From assembly GCA_002702065.1 (NCBI GenBank), contig NZXX01000001.1:1674001-1738000 (forward strand): DNA of 64,000 nucleotides, read 5' to 3'. Position 1 is the stretch's first letter; each line of letters starts with the position of its first letter. This DNA comes from Anaerolineaceae bacterium. GTDB taxonomy: Bacteria > Chloroflexota > Anaerolineae > Aggregatilineales > Phototrophicaceae. Both the position numbers and the translations under genes were made by a program. This document shows, in pieces, positions 45,189-53,963 of this stretch. The notes under the pieces were generated by a model that saw nothing but the letters and a program-made list of their open reading frames with translations, made no database searches and was not told the DNA's origin.

Positions 45189-46275
45189 TGAATATCGCGA
45201 TCCGGCCAAAGCCAGGCAGTATGCGCAGGCAATCCGGCAGATGGCTACCCGTGAATGGACCATTATGGAAGTGTGCGGCGGGCAGACCCACGCCATTGTG
45301 AAATATGGCATTGATGAACTGCTGCCAGAAACGGTCACGCTGCTGCATGGGCCTGGCTGTCCCGTGTGCGTCACACCCGTCGAGCAGATCGACAAGGCGC
45401 TGGAAATCGCGGCACGTCCAGATGTGATCTTCACATCCTTTGGTGACATGCTGCGCGTGCCCGGCAGCCGAACCGACCTGTTGTCGATCAAAGCGCGTGG
45501 GGGCGATGTGCGCATGGTTTATTCGCCGCTGGATGCGCTCCGGATTGCGGCGGCCAACCCCGATAAACAGGTGGTGTTCTTCGCGGTGGGCTTCGAGACA
45601 ACAGCCCCGGCCAACGCCATGGCGGTTTATCAGGCCTGCCAGCAGCAGATTGGGAATTTTTCGATACTGGTGTCGCACGTGCTGGTTCCCCCGGCGATTG
45701 AAGCTATCCTCTCGTCACCCAACAATCGCGTGAACGGATTCCTGGCGGCGGGCCATGTCTGCACGGTTGTGGGTTTCGAGGAATACGAACCGCTGGCGCA
45801 AAAATACCACGTGCCGTTCGTGGTAACCGGCTTCGAGCCGCTGGATATTCTTCAGGGTATTTACATGGTGCTGAGGCAGCTTGAAGAGGGCCGCGCCGAT
45901 GTTGAAAATCAGTACAGCCGAGCCGTGCAGCGGGCGGGCAATATCCCGGCGCAGGACCTGATCCGCGAAGTGTTTGCGGTGGTCCCGCGCAAGTGGCGTG
46001 GTATCGGCTCGATTCCGCAAAGTGGACTCGGCCTGCGTGCGCCCTATGATGCCTTTGACGCCGAACAACGCTTTGATCTGGCGGTTGGTCAGGTCGAAGA
46101 ATCTACGGCGTGTATCAGCGGCATGATTTTGCAAGGCATCAAAAAACCGTTTGAGTGTGCCGCGTTTGGGACACGCTGTACGCCGGAGCATCCGTTAGGC
46201 GCGACGATGGTGTCTGGTGAAGGGGCCTGCGCCGCTTATTTCCGCTATCGGAGAGAGCCTGCCCATGACAACTAA
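45175..46275 (+). CDS. hypD: Hydrogenase formation protein HypD
   Basis: A 366-residue scaffold on which the Fe(CN)2CO group is built. Conserved cysteine motifs are all present: CGGQTH near residue 36, GPGCPVC near 62, GFETTAP near 140, and the C-terminal [4Fe-4S] set ACISG ... [10 protein letters not shown] ... GEGACAAY. Length matches the family. It overlaps hypC upstream and hypE downstream, so the genes are translationally coupled. Confidence 0.95.
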   Translation: MKFIDEYRDPAKARQYAQAIRQMATREWTIMEVCGGQTHAIVKYGIDELLPETVTLLHGPGCPVCVTPVEQIDKALEIAARPDVIFTSFGDMLRVPGSRTDLLSIKARGGDVRMVYSPLDALRIAAANPDKQVVFFAVGFETTAPANAMAVYQACQQQIGNFSILVSHVLVPPAIEAILSSPNNRVNGFLAAGHVCTVVGFEEYEPLAQKYHVPFVVTGFEPLDILQGIYMVLRQLEEGRADVENQYSRAVQRAGNIPAQDLIREVFAVVPRKWRGIGSIPQSGLGLRAPYDAFDAEQRFDLAVGQVEESTACISGMILQGIKKPFECAAFGTRCTPEHPLGATMVSGEGACAAYFRYRREPAHDN

Positions 46276-47311
46276 GGATTTTGCCCCGACTTGCCCAATA
46301 CCGATTGCCCAGTATCCGCAGGTGCTGCTGGCACACGGCGGTGGTGGACGCCTGATGCACAGCCTGATTGACAAATTGTATGCCCCCACATTTGACCATC
46401 TGGAAGCGCAGCACGACGGTGCGGTCCTGCCATTGGGCGACGCGCGGATGGCGTTTACGACGGATTCGTATGTGGTGCGCCCCTTGTTTTTTCCGGGCGG
46501 AGACATCGGCCAGATGGCTGTTCATGGCACCGTCAATGACCTGGCCATGTGTGGGGCACGGCCTCTGTACATCAGCACCAGCCTGATTCTGGAAGAAGGC
46601 CTGCCGATGGAAACGCTGTGGCAGGTGGTGCAGTCAATGCAATCCGCCGCCGCAGCAGCGGGGGTCCACATCGTCACCGGCGATACGAAAGTCGTTGACA
46701 AAGGGAAGGGTGACGGCGTTTTTATCAATACCGCTGGCATCGGCATCATTGAGCATGATCTGAACATCGGCCCGCGCAGTATCCGGGCTGGCGACGCAAT
46801 TATCCTCAGCGGCGATATTGGCAGGCACGGCATTGCGATCATGGCTTCGCGTGAGGGTCTGTCGTTCGAGAGCGACATCGAAAGTGACTTGGCCCCTGTT
46901 GCGGATCTGGTGATGAATTTACTCGACGCGGGCATCGAAGTGCACTGCCTGCGCGATCTCACACGTGGTGGGCTGGCGACGGCTCTGGTGGAAATCGCCC
47001 AGAGTTCCAACCTGCAACTTCAAATCGAAGAGGCGGCCATTCAGGTGCGGGAGGACGTGCGCGGAGCCTGCGAAATATTGGGGTTTGACCCGATGTATGT
47101 GGCGAATGAAGGACGTTTTGTCGCCATAATCGCGGCTGATGACGTACAGCGGGCGCTGGATCTGTTTCATCAGCACCCGTTGGGATGTGATGCTACTTTG
47201 CTTGGCCGAGTCACGGACCAGCGCACCGGCAGGGTCACGATGACCAGCCTGATCGGAGCCAACCGGATTGTTGATATGCTCAGCGGTGAACAGCTGCCGC
47301 GTATCTGTTGA
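46265..47311 (+). CDS. hypE: Hydrogenase expression/formation protein HypE
   Basis: A 348-residue PurM-like ATPase that dehydrates the carbamoyl group passed from HypF to give a thiocyanate on its own C-terminal cysteine. The essential C-terminus is intact (LPRIC). [28 protein letters not shown] motif (here [13 protein letters not shown]), [13 protein letters not shown] and [14 protein letters not shown] are visible. The ATG at 46265, overlapping the hypD stop, gives a usual N-terminus; a GTG 48 bases earlier lies wholly within hypD. Confidence 0.95.
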   Translation: MTTKDFAPTCPIPIAQYPQVLLAHGGGGRLMHSLIDKLYAPTFDHLEAQHDGAVLPLGDARMAFTTDSYVVRPLFFPGGDIGQMAVHGTVNDLAMCGARPLYISTSLILEEGLPMETLWQVVQSMQSAAAAAGVHIVTGDTKVVDKGKGDGVFINTAGIGIIEHDLNIGPRSIRAGDAIILSGDIGRHGIAIMASREGLSFESDIESDLAPVADLVMNLLDAGIEVHCLRDLTRGGLATALVEIAQSSNLQLQIEEAAIQVREDVRGACEILGFDPMYVANEGRFVAIIAADDVQRALDLFHQHPLGCDATLLGRVTDQRTGRVTMTSLIGANRIVDMLSGEQLPRIC

Positions 47312-47328
47312 TGATAAGCGAAAGCATC

Positions 47329-47673
47329 ATGCACGAACTGGCGGTTACCCAAAACGTTCTCGGCATTGCGCTCAGTCATGCGGAGGTGAACCACGCCACG
47401 CGGATCGTCACTATTAATCTGGTTGTGGGGCAGATGGCCTCGATTGTGGATGACTGCGTGCAATTTTATTGGGACATGATCAGCGATGGCACGATTGCAC
47501 AGGGGGCGACGCTGCATTTTGAAAGAATAGCTGCGCAGATGCAGTGTGAAGCCTGTGGACAGTCGTATGACCTCGCAAATGGTGAACTGGCCTGCCCGCA
47601 TTGCGGCAGCGCTGCCGTGCGGTTGACGCGCGGCGATGAGTTTTATGTTCGTTCGATAGAGGTGGAAACATGA
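47329..47673 (+). CDS. hypA: Hydrogenase nickel incorporation protein HypA
   Basis: A 114-residue nickel chaperone. Start at 47329 is fixed by biology: MHEL must be the N-terminus because His2 binds nickel. Two CxxC pairs (CEACGQSYDL and CPHCGSAA, about residues 70-95) form the zinc site. It passes nickel to the hydrogenase large subunit together with HypB, whose gene overlaps the stop by four bases (ATGA). Confidence 0.93.
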   Translation: MHELAVTQNVLGIALSHAEVNHATRIVTINLVVGQMASIVDDCVQFYWDMISDGTIAQGATLHFERIAAQMQCEACGQSYDLANGELACPHCGSAAVRLTRGDEFYVRSIEVET

Positions 47674-48356
47674 CAAAAACGGTCACCGTCCTTGAAAACA
47701 TCCTGAATGCCAATGACCGGATTGCAGCCAGCAATCGTGCCCAACTTGACCAAGCTGATGTGTTTGGCCTGAATGTAATGGCTTCGCCGGGTGCTGGCAA
47801 GACGTCTGTCATTGAAAAGATGATTGCTGGCCTGAGCCAAGAACTGCGCATGGCAGTGATCGAGGGCGACCTCGCGACCAGCATTGACGCGGAACGAATC
47901 GAGGCGATGGGTGCGGAAGCGGTACAGATTAACACGGGGGGCAACTGTCATCTGGATGCCGTGATGCTGCAGGAGGCACTGCCACATCTGACACTGGAAG
48001 CCATTGATCTGCTTGTTGTGGAGAATGTCGGCAATCTGATCTGTCCATCCAATTTCACGTTGGGGACACACGCCAATGTGCTGATCGCCTCTGTGCCGGA
48101 AGGTGCGGACAAGCCCTATAAATATCCGGGGATGTATCGCGGTGTTGAGGTGGTTATTCTCAACAAGATTGACCTGCTGCCGTATGTGCCGTTTGATCTG
48201 GATTATTTCCGGCAGGGTGTTGAAATCCTCAATCCGGGCGTGGCGGTCTTTCCGCTGTCCTGCCGCACCGGGGAAGGGGTCCAGGCCTGGTTGGACTGGG
48301 TTCGGCTGCGTGTGACCGTTTCGGTCGCTGATAAAATCCCCGCCACAAGAGGGTAG
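47670..48356 (+). CDS. hypB: Hydrogenase nickel incorporation GTPase HypB
   Basis: A 228-residue SIMIBI-class GTPase. Walker A is ASPGAGKTS near residue 37; the dimer metal site is GNCHLDA, and ENVGNLICPS follows. NKIDLL is the guanine-specificity motif. It lacks the N-terminal CxxCGC and His-rich stretches seen in E. coli and rhizobial HypB, so it has only the G-domain metal site and probably does not store nickel. It is last in the hyp operon. Confidence 0.94.
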   Translation: MTKTVTVLENILNANDRIAASNRAQLDQADVFGLNVMASPGAGKTSVIEKMIAGLSQELRMAVIEGDLATSIDAERIEAMGAEAVQINTGGNCHLDAVMLQEALPHLTLEAIDLLVVENVGNLICPSNFTLGTHANVLIASVPEGADKPYKYPGMYRGVEVVILNKIDLLPYVPFDLDYFRQGVEILNPGVAVFPLSCRTGEGVQAWLDWVRLRVTVSVADKIPATRG

Positions 48357-48705
48357 GGTCGGAAGTTTCTTACAAACGTCAGTATGTTCCGCTACCGAAT
48401 AGTACTGACGTTTCTGCCCTGAGCCAGCCCACAATTAAGTTGGAACAACAGGAAGGATTCGCAGTAAGAAAATGAACGGTCAGAAGCCCCCATGACCGGT
48501 TTTGATACCTCAATCCGCAGCAATGTAGCCTTCTAACAGACACATGATACCAGGGAGACATGCCACACCTGCGATGATAAACCCCCTCCTTCTGTTGCCT
48601 GTTATGGCCCTGTGATGGCAAAACTCACCATCGGTGCTCAATGAGTTTAATAAGCGATTGTTATTCAGGCCTCAGGTTGTGAGACCACAATGAAGGAAAA
48701 ATATT
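48357..48705. other. 349-base gap between hypB and hppA with several inverted repeats
   Basis: No convincing gene is present. Visible inverted repeats: an 11-pair perfect stem 48374-48384/48403-48413; CGGTCA/TGACCG followed by GTTTT (48477-48503); a seven-pair AAACTCA/TGAGTTT (48621-48627/48642-48648); and TTGTG-AGAC-CACAA (48677-48690), only 15 bases before the hppA start. The first two suit termination of the hyp operon; the last two may act in the hppA leader. Confidence 0.5.
48374..48413 (+). terminator. Hairpin downstream of hypB (possible terminator)
   Basis: A perfect 11-pair stem AAACGTCAGTA/TACTGACGTTT lies 17 bases after the hypB stop. It ends in TTT but lacks a long T run, so termination may be incomplete; the next hairpin at 48477 with GTTTT could finish it. 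Confidence 0.5.
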
Positions 48706-51354
48706 ATGCAAGCAATGAGAGGAATTCAGCCGTTTGAACAAGTGATGATCATGATTGTATTGGCGACCGCTGTAGTGGCGCTGTTGTACGCCTACTGGTT
48801 AGCGCGTCAGACTTTCGCTGCCGAAAAGGGAAGCGAGATGATGCAGCGCATCTGGGGGTTTATCCGCGATGGCGCAAACGCGTACCTGCGGACCCAACTG
48901 CGGACGATTGCCATTCTCATCGTCATCCTGACCGTCGCCATGTTTGCCAGTGTTGCACTGGTGAAACCTACTGGAGAGGCCAATGAACTGTTTTGCCCGG
49001 CAGCCGTTGAGGAAGTGTACGCCGCCGACATTGCGGCAGCAAGCGGCATGACCGAAGCGGAAGTCCTTACCGCCCTCACCACTTCCACCCAGACCCCCAA
49101 ACAGATTGCAACCGGATATGGTTACATGGACTTCAACCCGGAACGTGTCGCTGGCGGTGTGACCTGCAGCAGCGCAGTAACCGGTGTCGCTATCGGGCGT
49201 GCACTGGCATTCGCGATGGGGGCGATTTTTTCTGCAACCGTCGGGTTCATTGGCATGAACATGGCCGTTCAAGGGAATGTTCGCGTCGCAGCCGCCTCTC
49301 GTAAGAGCTTCAAACGGGCTTTGACGATCGCCTATCGCTCCGGCACGATCACCGGTATGCTGACCGATGGTCTGGGCTTGTTGGGGGGGACACTCATTTT
49401 TATCGTTTTCGGCAAAGCTGCGCCGGATGTGCTGCTCGGCTTTGGGTTTGGCGGCACATTGCTGGCGCTGTTTATGCGCGTGGGTGGTGGCATCTATACC
49501 AAAGCGGCGGATGTAGGGGCGGACCTCGTCGGCAAAGTCGAGGCCGGTATGGAGGAAGATGACCCACGAAACGCTGCTGTAATCGCCGATCTGGTTGGCG
49601 ACAATGTGGGCGACTGTGCCGGTATGGCTGCCGACATTTTCGAATCGTACGAAGTGACGATTGTGTCCAGCCTGATTCTTGGTCTGGCGTTAACCGCGCT
49701 GACTGGCCAATTGTTCTGGATCGTGCTGCCGTTGTTGGTGCGTGGCATCGGTGTCGTCAGTTCGATCGTTGGTACGTATATGGTTTCCATGTGGAAAGTG
49801 GATGACGCGGAAGAAGCCATGTACAAGAGTTACGAAATTTCGAGCGCCATCACCATTATCTCGACGTTTGCGCTGGCAGTCGTGTACGCTGGGTCGCAAG
49901 CGCCCGACGGTAACGCGCTGGCCTATCTGTCACTGGGGTCACTGGTGGCAGTGGGGGTGGCACTGGCGGTTGCATTTAATCCATTGACGTCTTACGCAAC
50001 CAGCGCCAAAAGCAAACGGGTGCAGAACATCGCTAAAGCGACGGCGTTTGGCCCGGCCCTGGTCATCCTGGAAGGGGTGTCGCTCGGTTATCTGTCCAGT
50101 GTATGGTCCGTGTTGATGATCGTTTTCAGTCTGGGTGCCTCGGTCCTGGTTTACAGCGTCACCTTCCCTCAGAATTTGCACCTGCCCGTATTGTTGATCG
50201 GTGTGGTGCTGTCGCTGCTGGCGATTGGGCGTGGCTACACGCGCAAGAACCTTATTGGGGGTATTTTCCAGGCGTTGTGGATCATGGTCGCGGCTCTGTT
50301 CCTGATCAGTATGCGGGAAGTGCCAGCGGCGGATCGGTTCGTCTACACGCTGTTCGGTGTTTCGCTGATTGGTGTCGGAATGCTGTCGCACACCGGTAAC
50401 AATGTCTCGATGGATACCTTTGGCCCGATCTCGGATAATGCCAATGGCATCGCGGAGCTGGCCGGTGAGCAGGATTTCTCGCCCGAAGCGCGTCAAATTC
50501 TGGCGGACCTCGATGCTGCCGGTAACACGACGAAGGCCATCACCAAAGGTATTGCGATTGGCTCGGCGGTGATAGCCGCTGTGTCGCTGTTTGGGTCATT
50601 TTTCATTGACATCAAACGGGTCGCCCCGGAAGGGATGGTGGTTGATGAAGTGATTAACCTCGCCAACCCGACGGTGTTTATCGGCCTGTTGATTGGTGGC
50701 GCGCTGCCGCTGCTGTTTGGTGGCCTGCTTATCAAAGCGGTGAATCGTGCTGCCGGGTATATCATGGCCGAAGTGCGGCGCCAGCTGCGCATCCCGGAAA
50801 TTGCGAATGGCCAGCGGACACCGGAATATTCGCAGTGTGTCACCATCTCGACACGGTCTGCACAAGCGGAACTGATCCCGCTGGGGTTGATCGCCATTGT
50901 ATCGCCGATTGTGGTCGGCTTGTTGCTCAAGGAACAGGCGCTTGGCGGCTTTCTGGCAGGTGTGATTTTGTCCGGTCAGCTTCAGGCGGTGTTCATGGCG
51001 AATTCGGGCGGTGCCTGGGACAATGCCAAGAAGTACATCGAGGACGGCAATTTTGGCGGCAAGGGGACGGAAAATCACAAGGCAAGTGTGGTTGGCGACA
51101 CCGTTGGTGACCCGTTCAAGGACACGGCAGGCCCGGCACTCAACCCGATGATCAAAGTGATGAATCTGGTCGCGTTGATTATGGCCCCGATTGTTGTCCA
51201 GACACAGACGCCGGAAGCGACGGCTCCAACACTGGCAATCTGCATCATCGGTATCGCGTTGATTGTCTGGGCGGTGCGGCGCAGCGACCGTGAAGATACG
51301 GTCAGCGAAACGGCGCCAACCATCAAGACGGTTAAAAGCCATCAGCATGCCTAA
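48706..51354 (+). CDS. hppA: Membrane-bound proton-pumping pyrophosphatase
   Basis: An 882-residue membrane protein that couples PPi hydrolysis to ion pumping. About 16 membrane segments are present. The PPi/Mg site is clear: DVGADLVGKVEAG, EDDPRNAAVIADLVGDNVGDCAGM, and near the C-terminus GGAWDNAKKYIEDG plus VVGDTVGDPFKDTAGP. GNTTKA has Lys where K+-dependent enzymes have Ala, which points to the K+-independent H+-pumping class. Between the second and third membrane segments (about residues 88-160) lies a long extra loop with two Cys (LFCPAA and VTCSSA), making the protein longer than the usual 650-800. AAGGA precedes the start. Confidence 0.95.
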   Translation: MQAMRGIQPFEQVMIMIVLATAVVALLYAYWLARQTFAAEKGSEMMQRIWGFIRDGANAYLRTQLRTIAILIVILTVAMFASVALVKPTGEANELFCPAAVEEVYAADIAAASGMTEAEVLTALTTSTQTPKQIATGYGYMDFNPERVAGGVTCSSAVTGVAIGRALAFAMGAIFSATVGFIGMNMAVQGNVRVAAASRKSFKRALTIAYRSGTITGMLTDGLGLLGGTLIFIVFGKAAPDVLLGFGFGGTLLALFMRVGGGIYTKAADVGADLVGKVEAGMEEDDPRNAAVIADLVGDNVGDCAGMAADIFESYEVTIVSSLILGLALTALTGQLFWIVLPLLVRGIGVVSSIVGTYMVSMWKVDDAEEAMYKSYEISSAITIISTFALAVVYAGSQAPDGNALAYLSLGSLVAVGVALAVAFNPLTSYATSAKSKRVQNIAKATAFGPALVILEGVSLGYLSSVWSVLMIVFSLGASVLVYSVTFPQNLHLPVLLIGVVLSLLAIGRGYTRKNLIGGIFQALWIMVAALFLISMREVPAADRFVYTLFGVSLIGVGMLSHTGNNVSMDTFGPISDNANGIAELAGEQDFSPEARQILADLDAAGNTTKAITKGIAIGSAVIAAVSLFGSFFIDIKRVAPEGMVVDEVINLANPTVFIGLLIGGALPLLFGGLLIKAVNRAAGYIMAEVRRQLRIPEIANGQRTPEYSQCVTISTRSAQAELIPLGLIAIVSPIVVGLLLKEQALGGFLAGVILSGQLQAVFMANSGGAWDNAKKYIEDGNFGGKGTENHKASVVGDTVGDPFKDTAGPALNPMIKVMNLVALIMAPIVVQTQTPEATAPTLAICIIGIALIVWAVRRSDREDTVSETAPTIKTVKSHQHA

Positions 51355-51384
51355 CGCATAGCGGCTTGATCACGAAAGGTTCTC

Positions 51385-51418
51385 AACGAATAGGGTCGAA
51401 CAAAAGGCCCTATTCGTT
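51385..51418. terminator. Bidirectional hairpin between hppA and the convergent gene
   Basis: A perfect 11-pair stem (51385-51395 with 51408-51418, AACGAATAGGG/CCCTATTCGTT) lies between two convergent stop codons, 30 bases after hppA and 26 bases from the end of the minus-strand gene. It probably serves both transcripts. Confidence 0.7.
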
Positions 51419-51443
51419 CTGTGTTATCCGGTGCGTGTGACCG

Positions 51444-53690
51444 TTAATCGAGTACGAACTCAACTGTTGCGACGGGCAGCCATCCATCAGCACCAACTTC
51501 GCTGCTGGCAGACTGGGCTGGCAGTAAACTGCCGTTTGCATCGCTGGCCGCCATCAGGACCTGATAGGTGCCGGGCGGAGCGTCTGCTGGTATGGGCATT
51601 GGGCATTCATCAAAGTAGACCGTTTCGCCCGGCTGCCACTTCTCGAAGGGATAGGAATTCAGGCGGGGTGTGCCTTCACAGGTGTACTGCGCCAGACCAT
51701 CAACGTGCTCCAGACGATACGCGCGCGAGACGGCACGCATGGACCGGGTGACATACCAGTTCACGGCGGGGAGATATAAATCACCGATGTGATGTTTGAC
51801 TGGCGCTGTGTACTGGATGACCAACCCCCCATCAATCGCACCCAACAATGGTGGGCAGGTGGCTGAACGGGATACGGCTTGAGCCAGTTGTCCGAGCGAT
51901 ATAGCAGGCGACTCAAGCCCATCAGCGACCCATAGCAGGTCGAGCGTTGTGCCAGCCGGTAAATTCGACAGACACACGGGAATACGCGCCTCGGTTTTAA
52001 TGGCTTCTTCGGGTTGCCAGACCATCGACGGGTAAACCCCGTTTGCCAATTGAAACTGACAGGCTACTTCATTCCCAGCCGGTGCGGTCAACCGTACGCG
52101 TGCAGCGTAGTTGGCCGGCATGGGACGGGCTGCCTGCGTGATCAGGGTCAAATCCAGCACCCCATCGGTGGCCGCGATATTCATTTGGTAACTTAATAGC
52201 TGTGGTAACGATTCATCAAAATGGGTGATTTCATTTGCTTGGGATGGGTCGGGGGACTGGACGATGACAGCCTCACGCGAGGGCTGGTCATAAACAGGCA
52301 AATTGAGCGCATTGACAGCCCCGGCAATAACCCAGCTAAACATTAAGACGACACCTGCAATCGCGGCAAAGCGAATTTGCGTCAGCCCGATGGCGATCAA
52401 GATTGCCGCGGGGGGCAGCGCTGGCAGATAATAGCGCAGCGGGGCATAGATCAGGGTGGAGCTGTCGGGCGTAGTAAGGCTGAATGCGGCGCTGTTACGC
52501 AGCAGCACCAGCAGGACGCCGGATGCAACCGCCGCCAGCAAGAACGTTGGGATTTTCCAGTGTACGGCTTTTCGCCGCCACCATAGGCCAAAGCCAACGA
52601 GTGCGACGACAATGGTCATCAGCGAAAACCAGCCAAAGGCGGTAATCAGACGAGGACGGTCCAGAAAACCCAGCGGTGACAGGTAAGAATAAACGCCGGT
52701 ATGCTGCATGATGGCGGTCGTGCCATACCATAAAGCCTTTGGGGAAAGAAAATTGGGCAGTGCTGCTGCCAGCACTTCTTCCAGTTCGGCATAACGCCCG
52801 AATGGGGAGCCAATGGTCAGCCAGTTAATCGCCATGATGCCCAGAATGGTGACAATCATTGCGCCGCCGAGCAAGAAGATTCGTTTTCGTGTTTTGGGGC
52901 TGATAGATACGGACAGATAGGTGCGTATCGACGCCAGCAAGATCAACCCTGTCAGCAGAAGCAGTGCCCATCCATTCAGACGTGTCAGGATTGCCAACAC
53001 AGACGTGGTCCCCAGCAGCGCCCAATCTCTGACATTGAGCGTACGTGAACCTGCAATGCGTACGGCAGCGTAGAGATGAACGGCTACGATCAACAAGAGT
53101 AATGCTTCGTTGCCGATGTAGGTCGTAAACATCAGCGTGGTTGGCTCAAACGCCATGATACCCGCTGCCAGCAAGGCGGCACCGCGTTTGTTGGGTATGA
53201 TCCGTCTGACCGTGCTGTACAAGACAACAATCGCAAGGCTTGTGAGTACGATATTGAACCCACGCAGCAGCATTCGGATAGTCGCCGGACTCTGCCAGCT
53301 GTAGTCGTACCAGTAACGGTCGTTCACAGTGGGGTAAGTTTGATTGATCCCGGTCCAGCCAAAACAGATGTTGGCGGGTTGGTCCGGTGGTGGAACGGGT
53401 TGTTGGGTATCAAGGGGCAGGAGCAGAGGGGCCGTCAACAGATAGTATAAAGGGGGCTGCGTGGCCTGTATGGCGGCGCCGGGTTGATCGACAAAATCCT
53501 GTGCAGTGGGCATATGGCCGTAGCGCAGCAAGAAGTGCGTGACGTTAAAGAAGTCTGCCTCATGATCGACCCACGTTGGTTGTGTGATGACCGGCAGCAA
53601 TATGAGGCCGCGTACTATCAGAATCGCGATCAGAACGGTAAAGGACCTGCGCTCAGTCAACTGCACAATGGGATGTAGCTTTTTAAGCAT
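51444..53690 (-). CDS. Polytopic membrane protein, probable GT-C (PMT/ArnT-like) glycosyltransferase
   Basis: A 748-residue membrane protein. The start is placed at the ATG 53688-53690 (MLKKLHPI); a 20-residue upstream extension is Cys/Arg-rich and unlikely. After the first helix (VLIAILIVRGLILLPV) comes TWVDHEADFFN, the acidic loop expected at the active site of GT-C enzymes that use lipid-linked sugars. About ten helices follow to residue 480, then an extracytoplasmic beta-rich C-terminal domain of about 260 residues. It is convergent with hppA and divergent from the polysaccharide locus, which suggests a role in surface glycan or protein glycosylation. Substrate is unknown. Confidence 0.75.
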   Translation of the reverse strand: MLKKLHPIVQLTERRSFTVLIAILIVRGLILLPVITQPTWVDHEADFFNVTHFLLRYGHMPTAQDFVDQPGAAIQATQPPLYYLLTAPLLLPLDTQQPVPPPDQPANICFGWTGINQTYPTVNDRYWYDYSWQSPATIRMLLRGFNIVLTSLAIVVLYSTVRRIIPNKRGAALLAAGIMAFEPTTLMFTTYIGNEALLLLIVAVHLYAAVRIAGSRTLNVRDWALLGTTSVLAILTRLNGWALLLLTGLILLASIRTYLSVSISPKTRKRIFLLGGAMIVTILGIMAINWLTIGSPFGRYAELEEVLAAALPNFLSPKALWYGTTAIMQHTGVYSYLSPLGFLDRPRLITAFGWFSLMTIVVALVGFGLWWRRKAVHWKIPTFLLAAVASGVLLVLLRNSAAFSLTTPDSSTLIYAPLRYYLPALPPAAILIAIGLTQIRFAAIAGVVLMFSWVIAGAVNALNLPVYDQPSREAVIVQSPDPSQANEITHFDESLPQLLSYQMNIAATDGVLDLTLITQAARPMPANYAARVRLTAPAGNEVACQFQLANGVYPSMVWQPEEAIKTEARIPVCLSNLPAGTTLDLLWVADGLESPAISLGQLAQAVSRSATCPPLLGAIDGGLVIQYTAPVKHHIGDLYLPAVNWYVTRSMRAVSRAYRLEHVDGLAQYTCEGTPRLNSYPFEKWQPGETVYFDECPMPIPADAPPGTYQVLMAASDANGSLLPAQSASSEVGADGWLPVATVEFVLD

Positions 53691-53843
53691 TGGAAGCGAT
53701 TTCTTTGGTGGCACAACACATAGGACACGTCTACTGCTACAGCTAGTCAATTCTTTAGCCGATCATCTAGTGTAACGGTCCTTCCCACGAAAAACGATTC
53801 TGCTTAATAGGTTCCTGGCAGGTCATTGGTTAGAATTAACGGG

Positions 53844-53849
53844 TATAAT
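53844..53849 (+). promoter_or_regulatory. -10 box for the polysaccharide operon
   Basis: A perfect TATAAT lies 115 bases before the first gene of the plus-strand glycan locus. No good -35 was found at 16-18 bases, so an activator may be needed. Confidence 0.5.
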
Positions 53850-53861
53850 GATGCCGCGCAT

Positions 53862-53935
53862 GTCATTGCTGTGTGAAATCGCCTGAAAAGGCAAGACTAC
53901 CCGTTTAGGGTTAGCGGGACTTTGGGATGGCATTT
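53862..53935 (+). ncRNA. Structured 5' leader of the polysaccharide operon (unassigned)
   Basis: Downstream of the TATAAT, the leader holds a GCCT-GAAA-AGGC hairpin with a GNRA loop (53881-53892), then CTACCC/GGGTTAG pairing around GTTTA (53897-53914). ATTGCTGT and ATGGCATT at the flanks could close a joining stem with wobble pairs. This three-stem order resembles small riboswitches such as the cyclic-di-GMP-I class, but core residues do not match well enough to name it. Confidence 0.3.
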
Positions 53936-53963
53936 GGGACTAACTTTCGAGGGGAATCAATTG

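Noticed and set aside
51691..53750. Frameshift or pseudogene in the GT-C-like membrane protein
   Set aside because: The frame is continuous with helices and a C-terminal domain; only the start needed adjustment.
53862..53935. Firm call of a cyclic-di-GMP riboswitch
   Set aside because: The stem order is suggestive, but the conserved core could not be matched by eye; reported only as an unassigned structured leader.
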